Positions 27,805-38,620 of a DNA stretch of 64,000 bases are shown here, one piece after another. Within the stretch, counting starts at the first letter, position 1, and the number at the start of each line of letters is the position of its first letter. The notes below the pieces were generated by a model. The model saw only the letters and a list, made by a program, of their open reading frames with translations. It was not told the DNA's origin and searched no databases. A program made the position numbers and the translations under genes. Origin of the DNA: Thereva unica. Taxonomy: Eukaryota > Arthropoda > Insecta > Diptera > Therevidae. The stretch lies in contig OX465282.1 in the NCBI GenBank assembly GCA_949987705.1, positions 81,394,070 to 81,458,069 of the forward strand. Direction: 5' to 3'.

Positions 27805-30780
27805 TTAATCCCTCATGGGACATAGGGCGGAAACAGTTGCCCTCCAGCGGACTCTGTTTTGCGCGACAGCTCTCAGCTCTGACCAGGATCTCCCAGTTGT
27901 TGCGGCCTCTGCTAGTAGGGTTCTCCTCCACGTTGTTCTAGGTCTTCCGACTCGACGGGATCCTTGCGGGTTCCAGTCAAGGGCCTGTTTGGCTAGGTTT
28001 TCGTTATCGCGTCGCAAGGTGTGGCCAACCCAATTCCATTTCCTTCGCCTGATTTGGTCGTCTATCCTTTCTTGGCCGGCACGGCGCCATAGCTCTTCAT
28101 TTGAAATTCTATCTGGCCAGCGGATTTTTAGGATACGACGCAGGCATCTGTTGATGAAGACTTGTAGGCGCCCTGTGATGAATTGGGTGACTTTCCATGT
28201 TTCGCAACCGTACAAAAGAACTGCCTTAACGTTGGAGTTGAACAGCCGCAATTTGGTGTTAGTTGAGATCTCCGTTGATCTCCATATGCGGAACAGGCAT
28301 GCATATGCGCCTCGTGCTTTATTTATTCTGGAACTGACGTCTTCTTCTGTACCGCCATTTTCGGTAATAATGCTACCGAGGTAGCAGAATTTATCTACCA
28401 GTTCCACGTCACGGTTATTCAGCGCAGTTCGTTCAAGTGTGTTTGCATTTATCCGCATTTCTTTGGTTTTGTTCGGATTCAGCCTTAAGCCTGCTAGACT
28501 ACTTTCTGTTGCCAAATTGTTTAACATGTTTTTTAGCTCCTGATGTCTGTGGGCCAGCAAACAGATATCATCCGCGTAGTCGAGGTCCTTAAGGCGGTCT
28601 AGCAAACCCCATTGTATGCCGCCTGTTCTATTATCTAGAGCGTCGACAAGGATGTCATTTATTACTATAAGAAATAGTAATGGCGAAAGTAGACATCCTT
28701 GTCGTACTCCTGAATTCACCTCGAAGCTGTCGGATAATTTTCCATTATGGAGAACTCTGCATTTGGAATTGTTGTAAAGGGCTTTTATCAATTCTATTAT
28801 TTTATCAGGCAGTCCACGTCGCCGTAATGCCTGCCATATAAAGCTCCTATTAACCGAGTCGAACGCTTTCTCATAATCTACGAAAGCTAGGTAAAGGGGG
28901 GATCGGAATTCAGTAGACTGCTCCACTATGATTCTCAAGGTGTTAATATGGTCTATACATGAGCGGCCCTTCCTGAATCCGGCCTGCTGCCTTCTAAGCG
29001 TTCGGTCTACTGCCTCTCTTATCCTTGATAATATAACGTGGGACAAGATTTTACCCACAGTAGATAATAGACAGATGCCTCTCCAGTTGTCGCATATTGT
29101 TAGGTCCCCCTTTTTGGGTATTTTGACTATGATACCTTCCGTCCAATCCTCCGGAAAGGTACAGGTGTTCCATGCTATTTCCAGGATTGGCTGAAGCGCA
29201 TCTGCTATGAGGCTTGAATCGGCTTTCAACAATTCTGCCGGGATGCCATCTTTTCCAGCTGCTTTACCATTGGCCATCGCATGAATTGCGGTTACTATTT
29301 CCGTCTTGGATGGGGCCCGGGTGTTGATTCTTATCGGCTGTGCATTGTTGCTGTTTTCCTGAGGTTCCTGTGCAAGTGAACCATTCAGGGCGGCGAAGAA
29401 GTAATCTTTCCATCTTTGGAGTTGCTCCTCGTCGCTGCACAGCAGCCTCCCATCCGCACTCTTTACGGCATGCTTTTTAGTAGAGTGCTTTCCCGAGAGC
29501 TGTTTAGTAATTTGGTACAGCACTTTACTGTTGCCTGTGTTTGCCGCGTTTTCCGCTTTTTCTGCGAGCTCATTTATCTGCTGCCTTTTATCACGCCGCA
29601 CACTTCTCTTTACTTCCCGGTGTAATTGGGAATATTCCCGTTCAAGTTGGTGACGTCTTTCCGGGTCGCTTGTAGAGTTTACGTTATTTTTGAGGGCCCT
29701 CCTGCGTTCTATTTTTTGCCAGGTAGTGTCCGAGATCCAATGTTGCATGTTTCTCTGGACATAACCGACGCTCGTTTCCGCAGCCGTCAATATAGCGCCC
29801 TTTGTTCTACTCCACAGCTCTTCAATATTTGTGTCGTCAGAAACGGTTTGCTGGTTTAATATTTGCTGCAGGTTTCCAGCAAATTCTCGCTTTTTAGCGG
29901 TCTCCTGCAGAAGGTCAACGTTAAACCGTCTACGGTTTATAACATCGCGTTGAACGTTTCTGATTGCAGCGATTCTAAGGCGAATAGTTGCTACTACCAA
30001 ATGGTGGTCGCTTCCAGTGTCCGCTCCCCTGAAGCTCCTGACATCCTCCAGAATGGTTCTCCATCTGCGGCTGACGGCCACGTGATCTATCTGATTTCTC
30101 GTTCTACCATCGGGTGATACCCAGGTCTCTTTGTGTATCTTCTTGTGGCAAAAGTAAGTTCCACCTACCATTAGTTGATGGGAACTACAAAAGTCAACGA
30201 AAAGCTCACCATTGTTATTGGTAACTTGGCTTAGGCCTTGTTTTCCAATTGTTTGTTCAAGACCGGTGTTGTCGCGGCCGATTTGTGCGTTTAAGTCACC
30301 CATTAATACAATGATGTCTCCCCTTGGAATAGAGCGAAAAACCTCATTCAGACGCATATAGAACTCGTCTTTGATGTCATCTTCTGCGTCTTCAGTTGGA
30401 GCATAGCATTGGACTACCGTAGTACTTCTTAGCCTGGTACGCAGGCGCACGGTAATAATCCTCTCAGAAACTGGTGACCAGCTAATGAGGCTGGACCTGG
30501 CTTCTTTGGTGAGTATTACGCCAACGCCACTCCTACGGCTTTCAGTTTCATTTCTCCCAGAATATAAGAAGGACTCACCATTTGGGCAGATATGTTCCCC
30601 CGCATCGGGCCATCTGGTCTCGCTAAGTCCCATGATCTTGATTTTATATCGATTCATCTCGTTGAGGACTTCATCCAGCCGTCCCTCAGCAAGCATTGTT
30701 CTCACATTCCATGATCCGATTCGTGTCCTTGTTCGAAAAGCAAAGGTCGTCGTCGTGTTGTCCATCCGGTTCCGAGGCAT
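27805..30780 (-). CDS. RTE-like endonuclease-reverse transcriptase
   Basis: A 991-residue protein for target-primed reverse transcription. It starts at ATG 30780, the first ATG after a GC-rich leader. Residues 20-250 form an apurinic-type endonuclease: RIGSWNVRTM, IMGLSETRW, VLMGDLNAQIG and GSDHHLVVA supply the usual catalytic positions. Residues 490-800 are reverse transcriptase: IVKIPKKGDL, RGICLLSTVGK, FVDYEKAFDSV, SGVRQGCLLSPLLF and the catalytic LDYADDICLLAH (about residue 735). The tail has RRWNWVGHTLRR and a GRPRTTWRR motif typical of this group. Insect database entries with this endonuclease are often mislabelled craniofacial development protein 2. Length and motifs are complete. The last base of the TAA stop (27805-27807) is part of the duplicated target CCCCTT. 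Confidence 0.93.
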   Translation of the reverse strand: MPRNRMDNTTTTFAFRTRTRIGSWNVRTMLAEGRLDEVLNEMNRYKIKIMGLSETRWPDAGEHICPNGESFLYSGRNETESRRSGVGVILTKEARSSLISWSPVSERIITVRLRTRLRSTTVVQCYAPTEDAEDDIKDEFYMRLNEVFRSIPRGDIIVLMGDLNAQIGRDNTGLEQTIGKQGLSQVTNNNGELFVDFCSSHQLMVGGTYFCHKKIHKETWVSPDGRTRNQIDHVAVSRRWRTILEDVRSFRGADTGSDHHLVVATIRLRIAAIRNVQRDVINRRRFNVDLLQETAKKREFAGNLQQILNQQTVSDDTNIEELWSRTKGAILTAAETSVGYVQRNMQHWISDTTWQKIERRRALKNNVNSTSDPERRHQLEREYSQLHREVKRSVRRDKRQQINELAEKAENAANTGNSKVLYQITKQLSGKHSTKKHAVKSADGRLLCSDEEQLQRWKDYFFAALNGSLAQEPQENSNNAQPIRINTRAPSKTEIVTAIHAMANGKAAGKDGIPAELLKADSSLIADALQPILEIAWNTCTFPEDWTEGIIVKIPKKGDLTICDNWRGICLLSTVGKILSHVILSRIREAVDRTLRRQQAGFRKGRSCIDHINTLRIIVEQSTEFRSPLYLAFVDYEKAFDSVNRSFIWQALRRRGLPDKIIELIKALYNNSKCRVLHNGKLSDSFEVNSGVRQGCLLSPLLFLIVINDILVDALDNRTGGIQWGLLDRLKDLDYADDICLLAHRHQELKNMLNNLATESSLAGLRLNPNKTKEMRINANTLERTALNNRDVELVDKFCYLGSIITENGGTEEDVSSRINKARGAYACLFRIWRSTEISTNTKLRLFNSNVKAVLLYGCETWKVTQFITGRLQVFINRCLRRILKIRWPDRISNEELWRRAGQERIDDQIRRRKWNWVGHTLRRDNENLAKQALDWNPQGSRRVGRPRTTWRRTLLAEAATTGRSWSELRAVAQNRVRWRATVSALCPMRD

Positions 30781-31060
30781 TGTTTGCCGATTCGTAGCAA
30801 TGGTGTTTTTTATGGGAGCGGGTTGCTAACCCTCAGCCCAACCGACTTAAAACTCTGTTTTGTGGCGCAGAGAGCTCGCCATTCGCCCGTCTCCCGTTAG
30901 CTCCTTCCGAAGAAGTACCCCAGGCGGCACCGCGGGGAGGTGGGATTAGGACTTGCTAACAGGTCTGCTAGGTGTTTGTATGCAGTGGATCTTCTCGGAT
31001 TTTTACAGTAGTGACAAATCGGGTTTCACCACCTTCCAAGGTCTTTGTTAGCCGTTCGCC
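27806..31060 (-). mobile_element. Full-length RTE-like LINE, intact ORF
   Basis: A 3,255-bp element on the minus strand inserted into the end of env. The plus-strand 6-mer CCCCTT is present on both sides (27800-27805 and 31061-31066). Removing the insert and one copy restores the env frame. A 5' untranslated region of 280 bp precedes a 991-codon ORF. There is essentially no 3' untranslated region, because the stop codon lies at the insertion junction. The ORF has no break, which suggests a young insertion. Confidence 0.88.
30781..31060 (-). other. 5' untranslated region of the RTE-like LINE
   Basis: GC-richer than its surroundings. Its first 210 bp recur at 39025-39235. It starts near GAACGGCTAACAAAG and includes GCTCCTTCCGAAG on the plus strand. 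It probably contains an internal promoter, which cannot be identified by eye. Confidence 0.7.
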
Positions 31061-31066
31061 CCCCTT

Positions 31067-32560
31067 GAAATTTCTTCGGCAGGAGCGATGACTGCGTTTC
31101 CTGGGCTGGGTCCTGGTGGAAGGTTCATACTGTTACGGTGTTTGGTAAGCAATTGCCTGGTGATGAATACGCAAAAAATGGTGAAGCAGATGAAGATTGC
31201 GATAATGGTGTAGATCTGGATGTCCTTCTCCTGGTTTTTGATTTTTACAGTCTCAGCTAGATCTTGAATTTTGAAATGGTAAGTACTGAGTTCAGGAAGC
31301 GTTAAGTTGTCAGGAGTATCGGTTAAATTTATTTTATTAAAAATTATAGGGTATATGTGGATTTCATCCCAGTAAGTTCGGCTTTGATCTCTATACAGGA
31401 TCTTGTTTATTTCGACGTTGCATCCTTTGTAGCGAATAAGTGCTGTTCCTGAGATTGTTTAGTTGGTGAAACCACAGGTCGATTTGATTGTTATTTGAGG
31501 GACATTTATCAAAAGAATAAGATTTGGTTCTGGTTGAAGAATTTCGCTGATTTCTGATGTAGGTGTAACTGCACAACTTGCTGGTTTACTATGGATGATC
31601 CTTGCGATGCATTTAGAGTCTTTGGTACTATTGCGGTTGATTGATTCTTCGCAATAGTAAGTTCCTTCTATTTGCTGACACTTTTGGTCAAAGTATTGCC
31701 TATTTTCATGGTAGGAATGGTTTTGTTGCGATTTTTTGGAATTTCTGGATAGGTAGGGGTATTAAATGGAATAGAGAATAGGTTTCATTTGAAATTATCG
31801 GAATTCTGATAATGAATATAATATATGATTTGTAATGTTGTAGTAAGCTTGAAGACCAAGTAGTTCGTATATGTGTTCATTTGAATAAATATTTATTGAT
31901 TGATTTTCCTTTAATTCTGTAGGGCTCAAAATCTGTTTAGATATTACATTAAGCCGGGCTAGCATTGTCGCTTCAGCGATGTTAGTTAGATGATTATTTA
32001 ACAGGTCGATGTTATAATTTATTTGGTTGAGATACTGAATTCGTTTGAGAAAATCATGTTCCGTTCTAATACTATTTTTTGTTTTATCCTGCGAATATTT
32101 CAGAAAATTTTGTATTATTTCTTGTTCTTTATTTATATGATTTGTAATGTTTTCAAACCGTTCCACCATTTGGTGATTGATTTGAGTTTGTTGGTTTACT
32201 TGGATTTTTATATTAGCTTTGTTAGTTGTTATTCCTTCGATTTGTTTATTAATATTTTCAGCGTCATTTGCATCTAAGTTGCCTGTTATTGCTTTAATTA
32301 CTGAACCTAATCCATTTATGAGCCCTCTTTTGTTTCTAAATTTTGGTAATATGGTTTCTAATTTATGAGTTACGTCGGCTAGTTTTAATTTTGTAATTGT
32401 TAAAGATTCTTTAGCGACTTCCATATTGTCAAATGTTGTAAGTGAGTCTCGTATTTGGTTTAAGTTTTGTTCATAGTTTTCTAGTCTTACGATATGTAAT
32501 AAGTTATTGTATGTCTGTATTGTTCTCGCTGTTCCTAGGTGTATTGGTAGTAGTCCTTGG
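31067..32560 (-). pseudogene. env: Errantivirus env (F-type fusion protein), interrupted and mutated
   Basis: The minus-strand env begins in a frame overlapping the end of integrase (about 32560). It has a long coiled-coil-like N-terminal region, then a furin-type site RNKR followed by GLINGLGS, the cleavage and fusion-peptide arrangement of insect errantivirus and baculovirus F-like proteins. Cysteine-rich ectodomain pieces follow. Near the C-terminus a hydrophobic segment (about 31130-31200) reads IYTIIAIFICFTIFCVFI and is followed by basic residues, a transmembrane anchor and cytoplasmic tail. The frame is broken by a stop at about 31795, at least one frame change, and another stop near 31460. 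The RTE-like LINE separates the last 16 codons (27799-27754). Native proteins of this type mediate membrane fusion. This copy cannot be made intact. Confidence 0.8.
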
Positions 32561-33440
32561 TTGTTGGTCAGGTCCTGTATTTCCAGGTTCTGTCCGTGCG
32601 TTAATGTCAGCCTGAAATTTTCGCTTTCTTTTAATTCTAGATTTATGGAGTTTCTTTTTTGTGCTAGTTATAATTGTTACTTTGTTATTTTTTATCATTT
32701 TATGTTTACTAAATCTAGGGGATAGTTTGTTTCTTCTGCATTCTTTGCGATAAATTACGTCATTGTCTTTTATTTCTACGGGATCTTCCCTATTCTTATT
32801 GAGTTTCTCTAAATTCTTATTAACTAGGTTGCCTACTTGATTACTTATTTTAGGGTATAATTCATTTTGATATTCATTTAACTTCTTTAAGTATTCATGT
32901 TCGTCTTTAAATGTAACGTTATTTTTAATAAATTTATAAGTTTTTCCATAGAATAATTCGTACGGGGTTAGTTTAGTTGTCGAATGGATCGCGTTATTAT
33001 AAGTTATAATTGTTTCATTTAAAATGTCATCGTGTTCTAAATCTAAGTTTAGCTTTTTACGTTTATCCATAATTATTCTGTATATTTCGGTAAGAGTTGA
33101 ATGTAGTCTTTCTACTGGCGAATTACTGCTAGTTTGTTGGAATGACGTAAAATGAATTTTTACGTGGTATTGGTTACAAAAGTCTTTAAAAATATTAGCC
33201 GTGAACTCTGATCCTTGATCTGCTATTAGCTTACTAGGAATACCGTGTAGGCTTAAGTAGTGTCTAAGACTTTTAATGATATTCAAACTATTTCTTGCAG
33301 TTAGAGTATAAGCTGCAGCAAATTTTGAAAACTTATCGATTATAGTTAATGTCTGTTTGTTATTTATGCAATATATATCTATATGGATAATGTCCAGAGG
33401 TTTTTGGGGGTTTTCGGGTTTTTCATATTTTAATTTTGGG
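32504..33440 (-). pseudogene. pol: Errantivirus integrase core and C-terminus
   Basis: This minus-strand frame continues pol beyond the SINE-like insert. Just after the insert comes sequence reading PLDIIHIDIY, the first catalytic aspartate block. The long 260-codon frame (33286-32504) then has LIADQGSEFTANIFKDF and SSNSPVERLHSTL, the second aspartate and glutamate of the DDE core, followed by a basic C-terminal tail. It would join the element DNA to the host genome. This segment has no internal stop, but pol upstream is mutated and interrupted. Confidence 0.85.
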
Positions 33441-33455
33441 GGATTTCGATCATAC

Positions 33456-33612
33456 CGCGGCTAGGTTGTGACAGTTACTTCCTTCTTCTCTCTATCTTCC
33501 GGCTAGAGCTGCTGTTCGACATTCAGTCTATACGAAAAATAGATTGTCGACAGTACAAAGGGACTTTCCCTAAAAGCCTCTAGTCTGTCACATAAAAAAA
33601 AAAAAAAAAAAA
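33456..33612 (+). mobile_element. SINE-like A-tailed insertion in pol
   Basis: A 138-bp body and a run of about 19 A (33594-33612) split the errantivirus integrase zinc region. ATAC lies on both sides (33452-33455, 33613-33616). Removing insert and one copy restores the coding phase, CQTLKY on one side and DRNPPK on the other. The body contains GTTCGACATTC, close to an RNA polymerase III B-box, but no convincing A-box. It could be a SINE or a retrocopy of a small RNA. I do not recognise the sequence. Confidence 0.7.
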
Positions 33613-34440
33613 ATACTTTAAGGTCTGGCATGTTTCGCAATTATTTATAGTTTCAGATATTTTATTTACCATGTATGGAAAGTAATGTTGTGTCTTTAAG
33701 TGAGTTAGTGTTTCTTGGATGCCTCGATGATTGTTTTTGGAATGATAGTCCCGAATTATTTTATCTTGTTCGTCGTTTTCTTTTACATCAATTAAAATTT
33801 CCATGCAGCGGATTACCTTAAAGGTTTTGTCTCTGGAAAAGTATTTTGAATATACAGTTTGAACTATTTTGAAGGTTTCATCATCTGTCATTAGCGCGGT
33901 AAGTTTATTGGGGCATAAGTAATCCTTGAAGATTTGGGTAACATTTTCTTCTGTAAAGTTTGGTAATTGAAATTTACGCCGTTGTTTGTTCCGAAAAGGA
34001 ACTTCTAAGGAGGTTGGAGGATTTTTATTAGATTTATCGAGGATTATTTGCAGATTAAATTCATTACGTGGGCGCTCTGAGATGGGAATTCCTTCATTCA
34101 AGTTTTCTTCGGCTGAGTGGATAGTTGAATTGCTTGCATTTTCTAATGGTGTTTCTGTTTCATTGATATTTAACTCAGTGATTTTGTTATTGTTAATTCT
34201 GATGCGGCTCAGTGCATCCGCATTTGAATTTTGCTTTCCATTTTTATATACGATTTCGTAATCGTATTCCTCTAATTTGAGGCGCCATCTAATTAACTTT
34301 GAATTTGGTTCCTTAAGGTTCATTAACCAAGTAAGGGGTTTGTGATCGGTTACTATTTTAAAATTCCGACCGAAAAGATAAGGGCGGAAGTATTTGGTTG
34401 CCCAAACAATTGCCAGCAATTCCTTTTCAATGGTGGAATA
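33613..34440 (-). pseudogene. pol: Errantivirus RNase H C-terminus and integrase zinc region
   Basis: The minus-strand frame (34419 to 33613) starts LAIVWATKYFRPYLFG and includes TDHKPLTWLM and the SNADALSRI end of RNase H. It is followed by the integrase HHCC-type region: DYHSKNNHRGIQETL and NNCETCQTLKY. The frame then enters the poly-A insert. The junction to the upstream RNase H piece at about 34440 carries a frameshift, so the domain is divided between two frames. Confidence 0.85.
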
Positions 34441-34441
34441 A

Positions 34442-35389
34442 TTAATTTCTGAGTCCGTGAGTGTCCTGCTCGCATAACATATTGCCTGAGCCTATATTGC
34501 CTTGGGAGAGGACTGCACCTATAGCAAAGTTGCTAGCGTCAGAGGTGAGTATGAAAGGTTTGGAAAAATCCGGGTATTGTAAAATTGGGTCGTTCATCAA
34601 GAGATCTTTACAAGTACTGAAAGCCTTGAGGTATCTATCATTTATTTCTATTTTCTTATCTTTCTTTAAACATTCTGTCAAAGGTTTGGTTAATTTTGTG
34701 AAATCCTTAATGAATTTTCGGTAATAACCAAGCAATCCTAAGAATGATTTAATATCTCTTTGAGTTTGTGGTATGGGAAAATTTTTGATAGTGTCAATCT
34801 TTTCCGGGTTCGGTTTTACGCCGTCAGTGGTGACGATATGACCTAAGAAAGCGATTTCTCTGTGCATAAACTCTGACTTATCCAATTGCACTTAGAAGTT
34901 GGCTTCTCGTAATTTCAAAAACACTTTTCTAAGGTTTTCAACGTGTTCTTGCAAGGAAGTAGAATAAATTATTATATCGTCTAGATAAACTAAACAAATT
35001 TTTCCTTGTAGGTCTTGGAGAACATTGTCCATTACTCGTTGAAAAGTTGATGGTGCGTTCTTTAACCCAAATGGCATTCTTATGTACTCATAGTGACCAC
35101 TTTCTACGGTGAAAGCTGTCTTTACTATGTCTTTTTGATTCACCTCAATCTGGTGAAAACCACTTGACAGATCGAGAGTTGAGAAGTACATGCACTTCCC
35201 TAGTTTGTCAAGATTTTCGACAATATTTGGAAGAGGGTATCTGTCACTAACCGTTTTTTCATTTAATTTACGGTAATCGATGACTAATCGCCATTTCTTT
35301 TTACCACTAGCGTCAGATTTCTTTGGCACAATCCAAACTGGGGAACTCCAAGGGGAGAAGCTTAGTCGTATTATACCTTGCCTTAACAT
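34442..35389 (-). pseudogene. pol: Errantivirus reverse transcriptase and start of RNase H
   Basis: Two minus-strand frames join with a stop between them (TAG-type break at about 34892). The first (35389-34892) has [52 protein letters not shown] and the catalytic [11 protein letters not shown]. The second (34891-34442) has EIAFLGHIVTTDGVKPNPEK and FILTSDASNFAIGAVLSQG, the RNase H start. Motif order is complete, but stops at about 34892 and 35389 and the frameshift near 34440 make the enzyme unmakeable as one chain. Confidence 0.87.
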
Positions 35390-36310
35390 ATCTTGTATTT
35401 GTGTTCTTACCTCCTCCTTATGGACGTAAGGATATCTGTAGGATCGTGTGTGGATCGGAATTTCGTCGACAGTAGGGATATTATGTTTGACTTGGTTTGT
35501 AAAAGTCAGTTTATCGCCTTCCTTGAAGAAAAGCTCTTCGAATTCAATACATATGTAGTTTATAGAGGATTTTCCTTTCTTCCTCGTTAAGGTGTTCTAC
35601 TCTAATAAGTTTCCTTATATTATTTTTTTGTTGTTGGACAGATTGTTCGGAATATGAAGGGTATGACAAGTTAACGTTGTTTACTTCAATAAATTGGTTC
35701 GAGGAATATTGTTTAACTTTCAGGGGTTGTTCTAATAATAATACTTTATCAGAGGATGATTTATTTACTACTTCTATTGCGCTATACCAGTTTGAAGCCG
35801 TGTATATTCCTTCCGAAATATAGAGGTCATTATTTATATGTGTTTTTCCGATATAAATATCTCCATTACGGATATCCACTGGTAACCATGCTATCAATTT
35901 TGAGTTTGGTGGAACAATATATTTTTTTGACATTAGATTGGGTTTTAAATTTATAGGAAGGGTGGCATTTTGGGTGATTAAGAGCTGGTTTTCTAAGTCA
36001 ATTTTAGCTTTTAGCCCTAATAAAAGGTCTAATCCCAAAAGACCGTCAAAATATCCATGAAATTTGAAAACTAAAAGTTTGGTCTCTACAGGTTGATTGA
36101 ATTCTATGAAATTAGGGAGAATTATTTGTTTATTTAAAGAATGATTTGCCAGAACTGTAGAAATGATGATTGGTTCGATTTACATGAGGTTTTCTGATCG
36201 TGTGAATTCAGGGTTAATAAAGGAGGATGAAGCACCAGTATCTATTAAGAATTTTAAGGGTCTGCCAAACGGAGAAGAAATGTTTACGTATGGTAGTATA
36301 GACCCGTGTT
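35390..36310 (-). pseudogene. pol: Errantivirus protease region
   Basis: A minus-strand segment near 36240 reads DTGASSSFINPEF, the catalytic motif of the aspartic protease, and is soon ended by a stop (near 36180). A following 164-codon frame (36038-35544) has MGLDLLLGLKAKIDLENQLL, the GxDxLxxxxAxID flap-end motif, and ends [13 protein letters not shown] just upstream of the reverse transcriptase. At least two stops interrupt the region. Confidence 0.75.
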
Positions 36311-36319
36311 TATTAATGT

Positions 36320-37640
36320 CTATGTATCTGATTGGTTCGTTGAGGCATCTACTGGAAAATTTGAATCGTTTGGTATATCGCTTGTATCATATGATTCTGA
36401 ATTTTGTTGATTATTATAGAATTCGTCTAACTGTGGTTGGTATGATTGGTTAGGTTCCGGGAAATTACAATTATTGGGGTAATAAAACTCATGTTGATCA
36501 TAGAATGTATTTGGATTTGGTGATCTTATCTCGTTCACATTGAATAATTCTTTACTAACAAATCTTGGTTGCCCTGTCTGTCTAAAGAAATTAGTGGTAG
36601 GCCTATTTGTTGGAGGTTGGTATGCAGTTTGCTATCTCAGATGCGAATTTCCTGATCTAGTATCCATAGGTTCCGGTTTAGAGAAGTTGGTGTGATTATT
36701 CCTGTAAAAAGGTTGACTTCCTTGATATTGTGGGAAGGGGTTAGTATTGCCGGATTTGAAAGCGTTATGGCCAGAGTAAAATGGATTCTGATTGAAGTTA
36801 TATCTAACAAAGGGTTGGTTTGTTTGCTGTTGCCTATGAAATGGGTTGTATGTTTGGTTAAATGACGTTATTTGCGTGCTGGTTCTTGTATCTCGAAATT
36901 GTGGAAAAGAGGGTTTTCGTATATGGTTTCTATTTCCGCTAGAAGATTGATTACGACTGTATGTATTGTTGTTATGGTTAGTTGGTTTCATATAAAATAT
37001 ATTTTGTTCCTTAATACAGAATGAAAATGCAATGGGTAAAGTTTCTGGCCTCATCGCACGAATTGTGGAACCTAGAGGTTCCCTCAATCCTGTCAAAAAG
37101 GTATTTAGACACATTTCCGAATAAAGTGATTTTTTTGCTTTAATTACGTTAGTATCACTTTCGTTAATTTGAATATTCATCATTGTAGGAAAGATTTCAA
37201 CGATTTCGCTGTAAAATTTTTCTACTGAATTACTTCCTTGTCGAGAATTGTGTAAATCCCTAATTAAAGACGTTTCGTTTCGCTTGTCGGAATAATGCAG
37301 GGTTAAATTTTGTCTAATTTCTTCCCAAACTAATGGAGTCCCATACATGTTTAAGACTTCATTAGCTGGGCCTTCAATTTTATTTCTAATTGTTCTAAGA
37401 AGCAATCGACCATAAGGTGTACCCATAGTAACTGAAACGAGCTGTATGGTTTCTTCAACATTTCTGATAAATTCATGCAACAACCGAGAGTTACCATCGA
37501 ATCGTGGTAAGTCTTTAATTGCATCTGGTATGGTCTGGATTTTTTATGTTGTTGTTTCGGTTCATTTTTCGACTTCTTTACATTCACGGTGTTTTTCGCG
37601 CTTAACTTTTTCAGCCTACTATTCCATTCATTCAAAGATC
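36320..37640 (-). pseudogene. gag: Errantivirus gag
   Basis: The main minus-strand frame (37483-36632) has LLHEFIRNVEETI, GTPYGRLLLRTIRNKIEGPA, LVWEEIRQNL and an N/Q/F-rich tail (RQQQTNQPFVRYNFNQNPF). It has no CCHC knuckle, as in errantivirus gag. A stop at 36632 (after NSHLR) is followed in the same frame by a further 72 codons (36538-36320) ending TNQSDT. Upstream, the start (about 37640-37500) is in another frame, with IPDAIKDLPRFDGN joined by a stop. So at least two nonsense changes are present. The 5' end is truncated next to LINE ORF1-like sequence. Confidence 0.8.
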
Positions 37641-37649
37641 ACGTTGTAC

Positions 37650-38620
37650 CAAATTTATTTATGTTTTGTTCCGGAAGGTACAGAGGTGTGAAGAATGAGA
37701 TGGCTTCGATGAAACCGATAAGGTTTGTGTGTGGAGATTGGGGGCACCAAGCGCGAAATTATCCGTAAAGCTGCGGTGGTAATTGTGGTAGTATCTTTGT
37801 GTAGTTGATCTCGTACCAAATAAGATTTGCCATGGACCTATTATGAGTCGATGTTTTAATTTCCACAACCAGGGATTTTAAACTATCTAGCTCAGATTCG
37901 AAATAATTAAACTGCTTTCTTAAGTGGTCATTAAGCTGTAACACTTTGTCATCGAATAATGAAAGCTTGTCGATGCAATCTGAAGCTACACGTAGTATTT
38001 TGCTGTGGTCGTGATCGCAGGAGCTGCCTTCTGAGTCATTTTCATTCATGTTTTTATAGAATGGCTTTTTAACATTATGATGTTTTTTAAATCATCCCTT
38101 ATTTCACTTTTAGTTGCAGCATTATCCGCAGCGGTGGATAAGTTGTCAAGCTTCAATTTAACCGATTCGTAATTTTTATGTAACTCCGATAATTGTTGTC
38201 AATGCGATCTATAGCGCACGAAAGCTCGTCGATGTTTTCCAGCAAGAGCTGTGATTTTTTCTGTATTATTAGCTTCGACTTTGTAAGCTTCAAAATCTTC
38301 TTTCATATTATTTACAGCTTCAGTCAAGCTCATTACATTGCTGTTATTAGATTTAATTGCCAATAACAAATGCGGGAGATTAATGGACTTACACTCAGGG
38401 CAAAAGAACCTTTTTAATTTCTTTTAAATATAGGGTGGTAATGTGTGTAATTCCGATGCATGATATGTGGCAACAGTTATGGCAAATTCCGTTACATGCA
38501 ATCCATTCGCCTGCGTCAGCAGAAACAGCATCGGCTGCCTAATATGTCGCACTCATGCATTTATACATATTGAGCAAAATTACTTAATATTTTGAAGTCC
38601 AAAGTCCAAATTAATTATGA
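37650..38620 (-). pseudogene. LINE ORF1 remnant with PHD-like zinc finger and coiled coil
   Basis: On the minus strand the region near 38530-38380 reads EWIACNGICHNCCHISC and then FFCPECKSINLPHLL. The Cys/His spacing is that of a PHD finger, and ORF1 proteins of several CR1/Jockey-like LINEs have one. It continues into a heptad-like segment (NNMKEDFEAYKVEA) and, after frameshifts, into the 96-codon frame 38049-37759 (DKVLQLNDHLRKQFNYFE, KSLVVEIKTS), which again looks like a coiled coil. Several stops and frame changes are present. It is not clear whether it belongs to the same LINE family as the reverse transcriptase fragments nearby. Confidence 0.55.

Larger units (their letters stand above)
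27410..37640 (-). mobile_element. Decayed errantivirus-like Ty3/gypsy provirus with env
   Basis: On the minus strand: gag (about 37640-36320), pol PR-RT-RNaseH-IN (about 36310-32504), env (about 32560-31067, with its last codons at 27799-27754), a polypurine tract and a probable 3' LTR. Pol is interrupted by an SINE-like insert at 33456-33612 and env by a full-length RTE-like LINE at 27806-31060. Stops and frameshifts occur in gag, pol and env. The 5' LTR and leader are missing, since LINE ORF1-like sequence adjoins at 37650. Gag without a zinc knuckle plus an F-type env is the errantivirus pattern. Confidence 0.85.
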
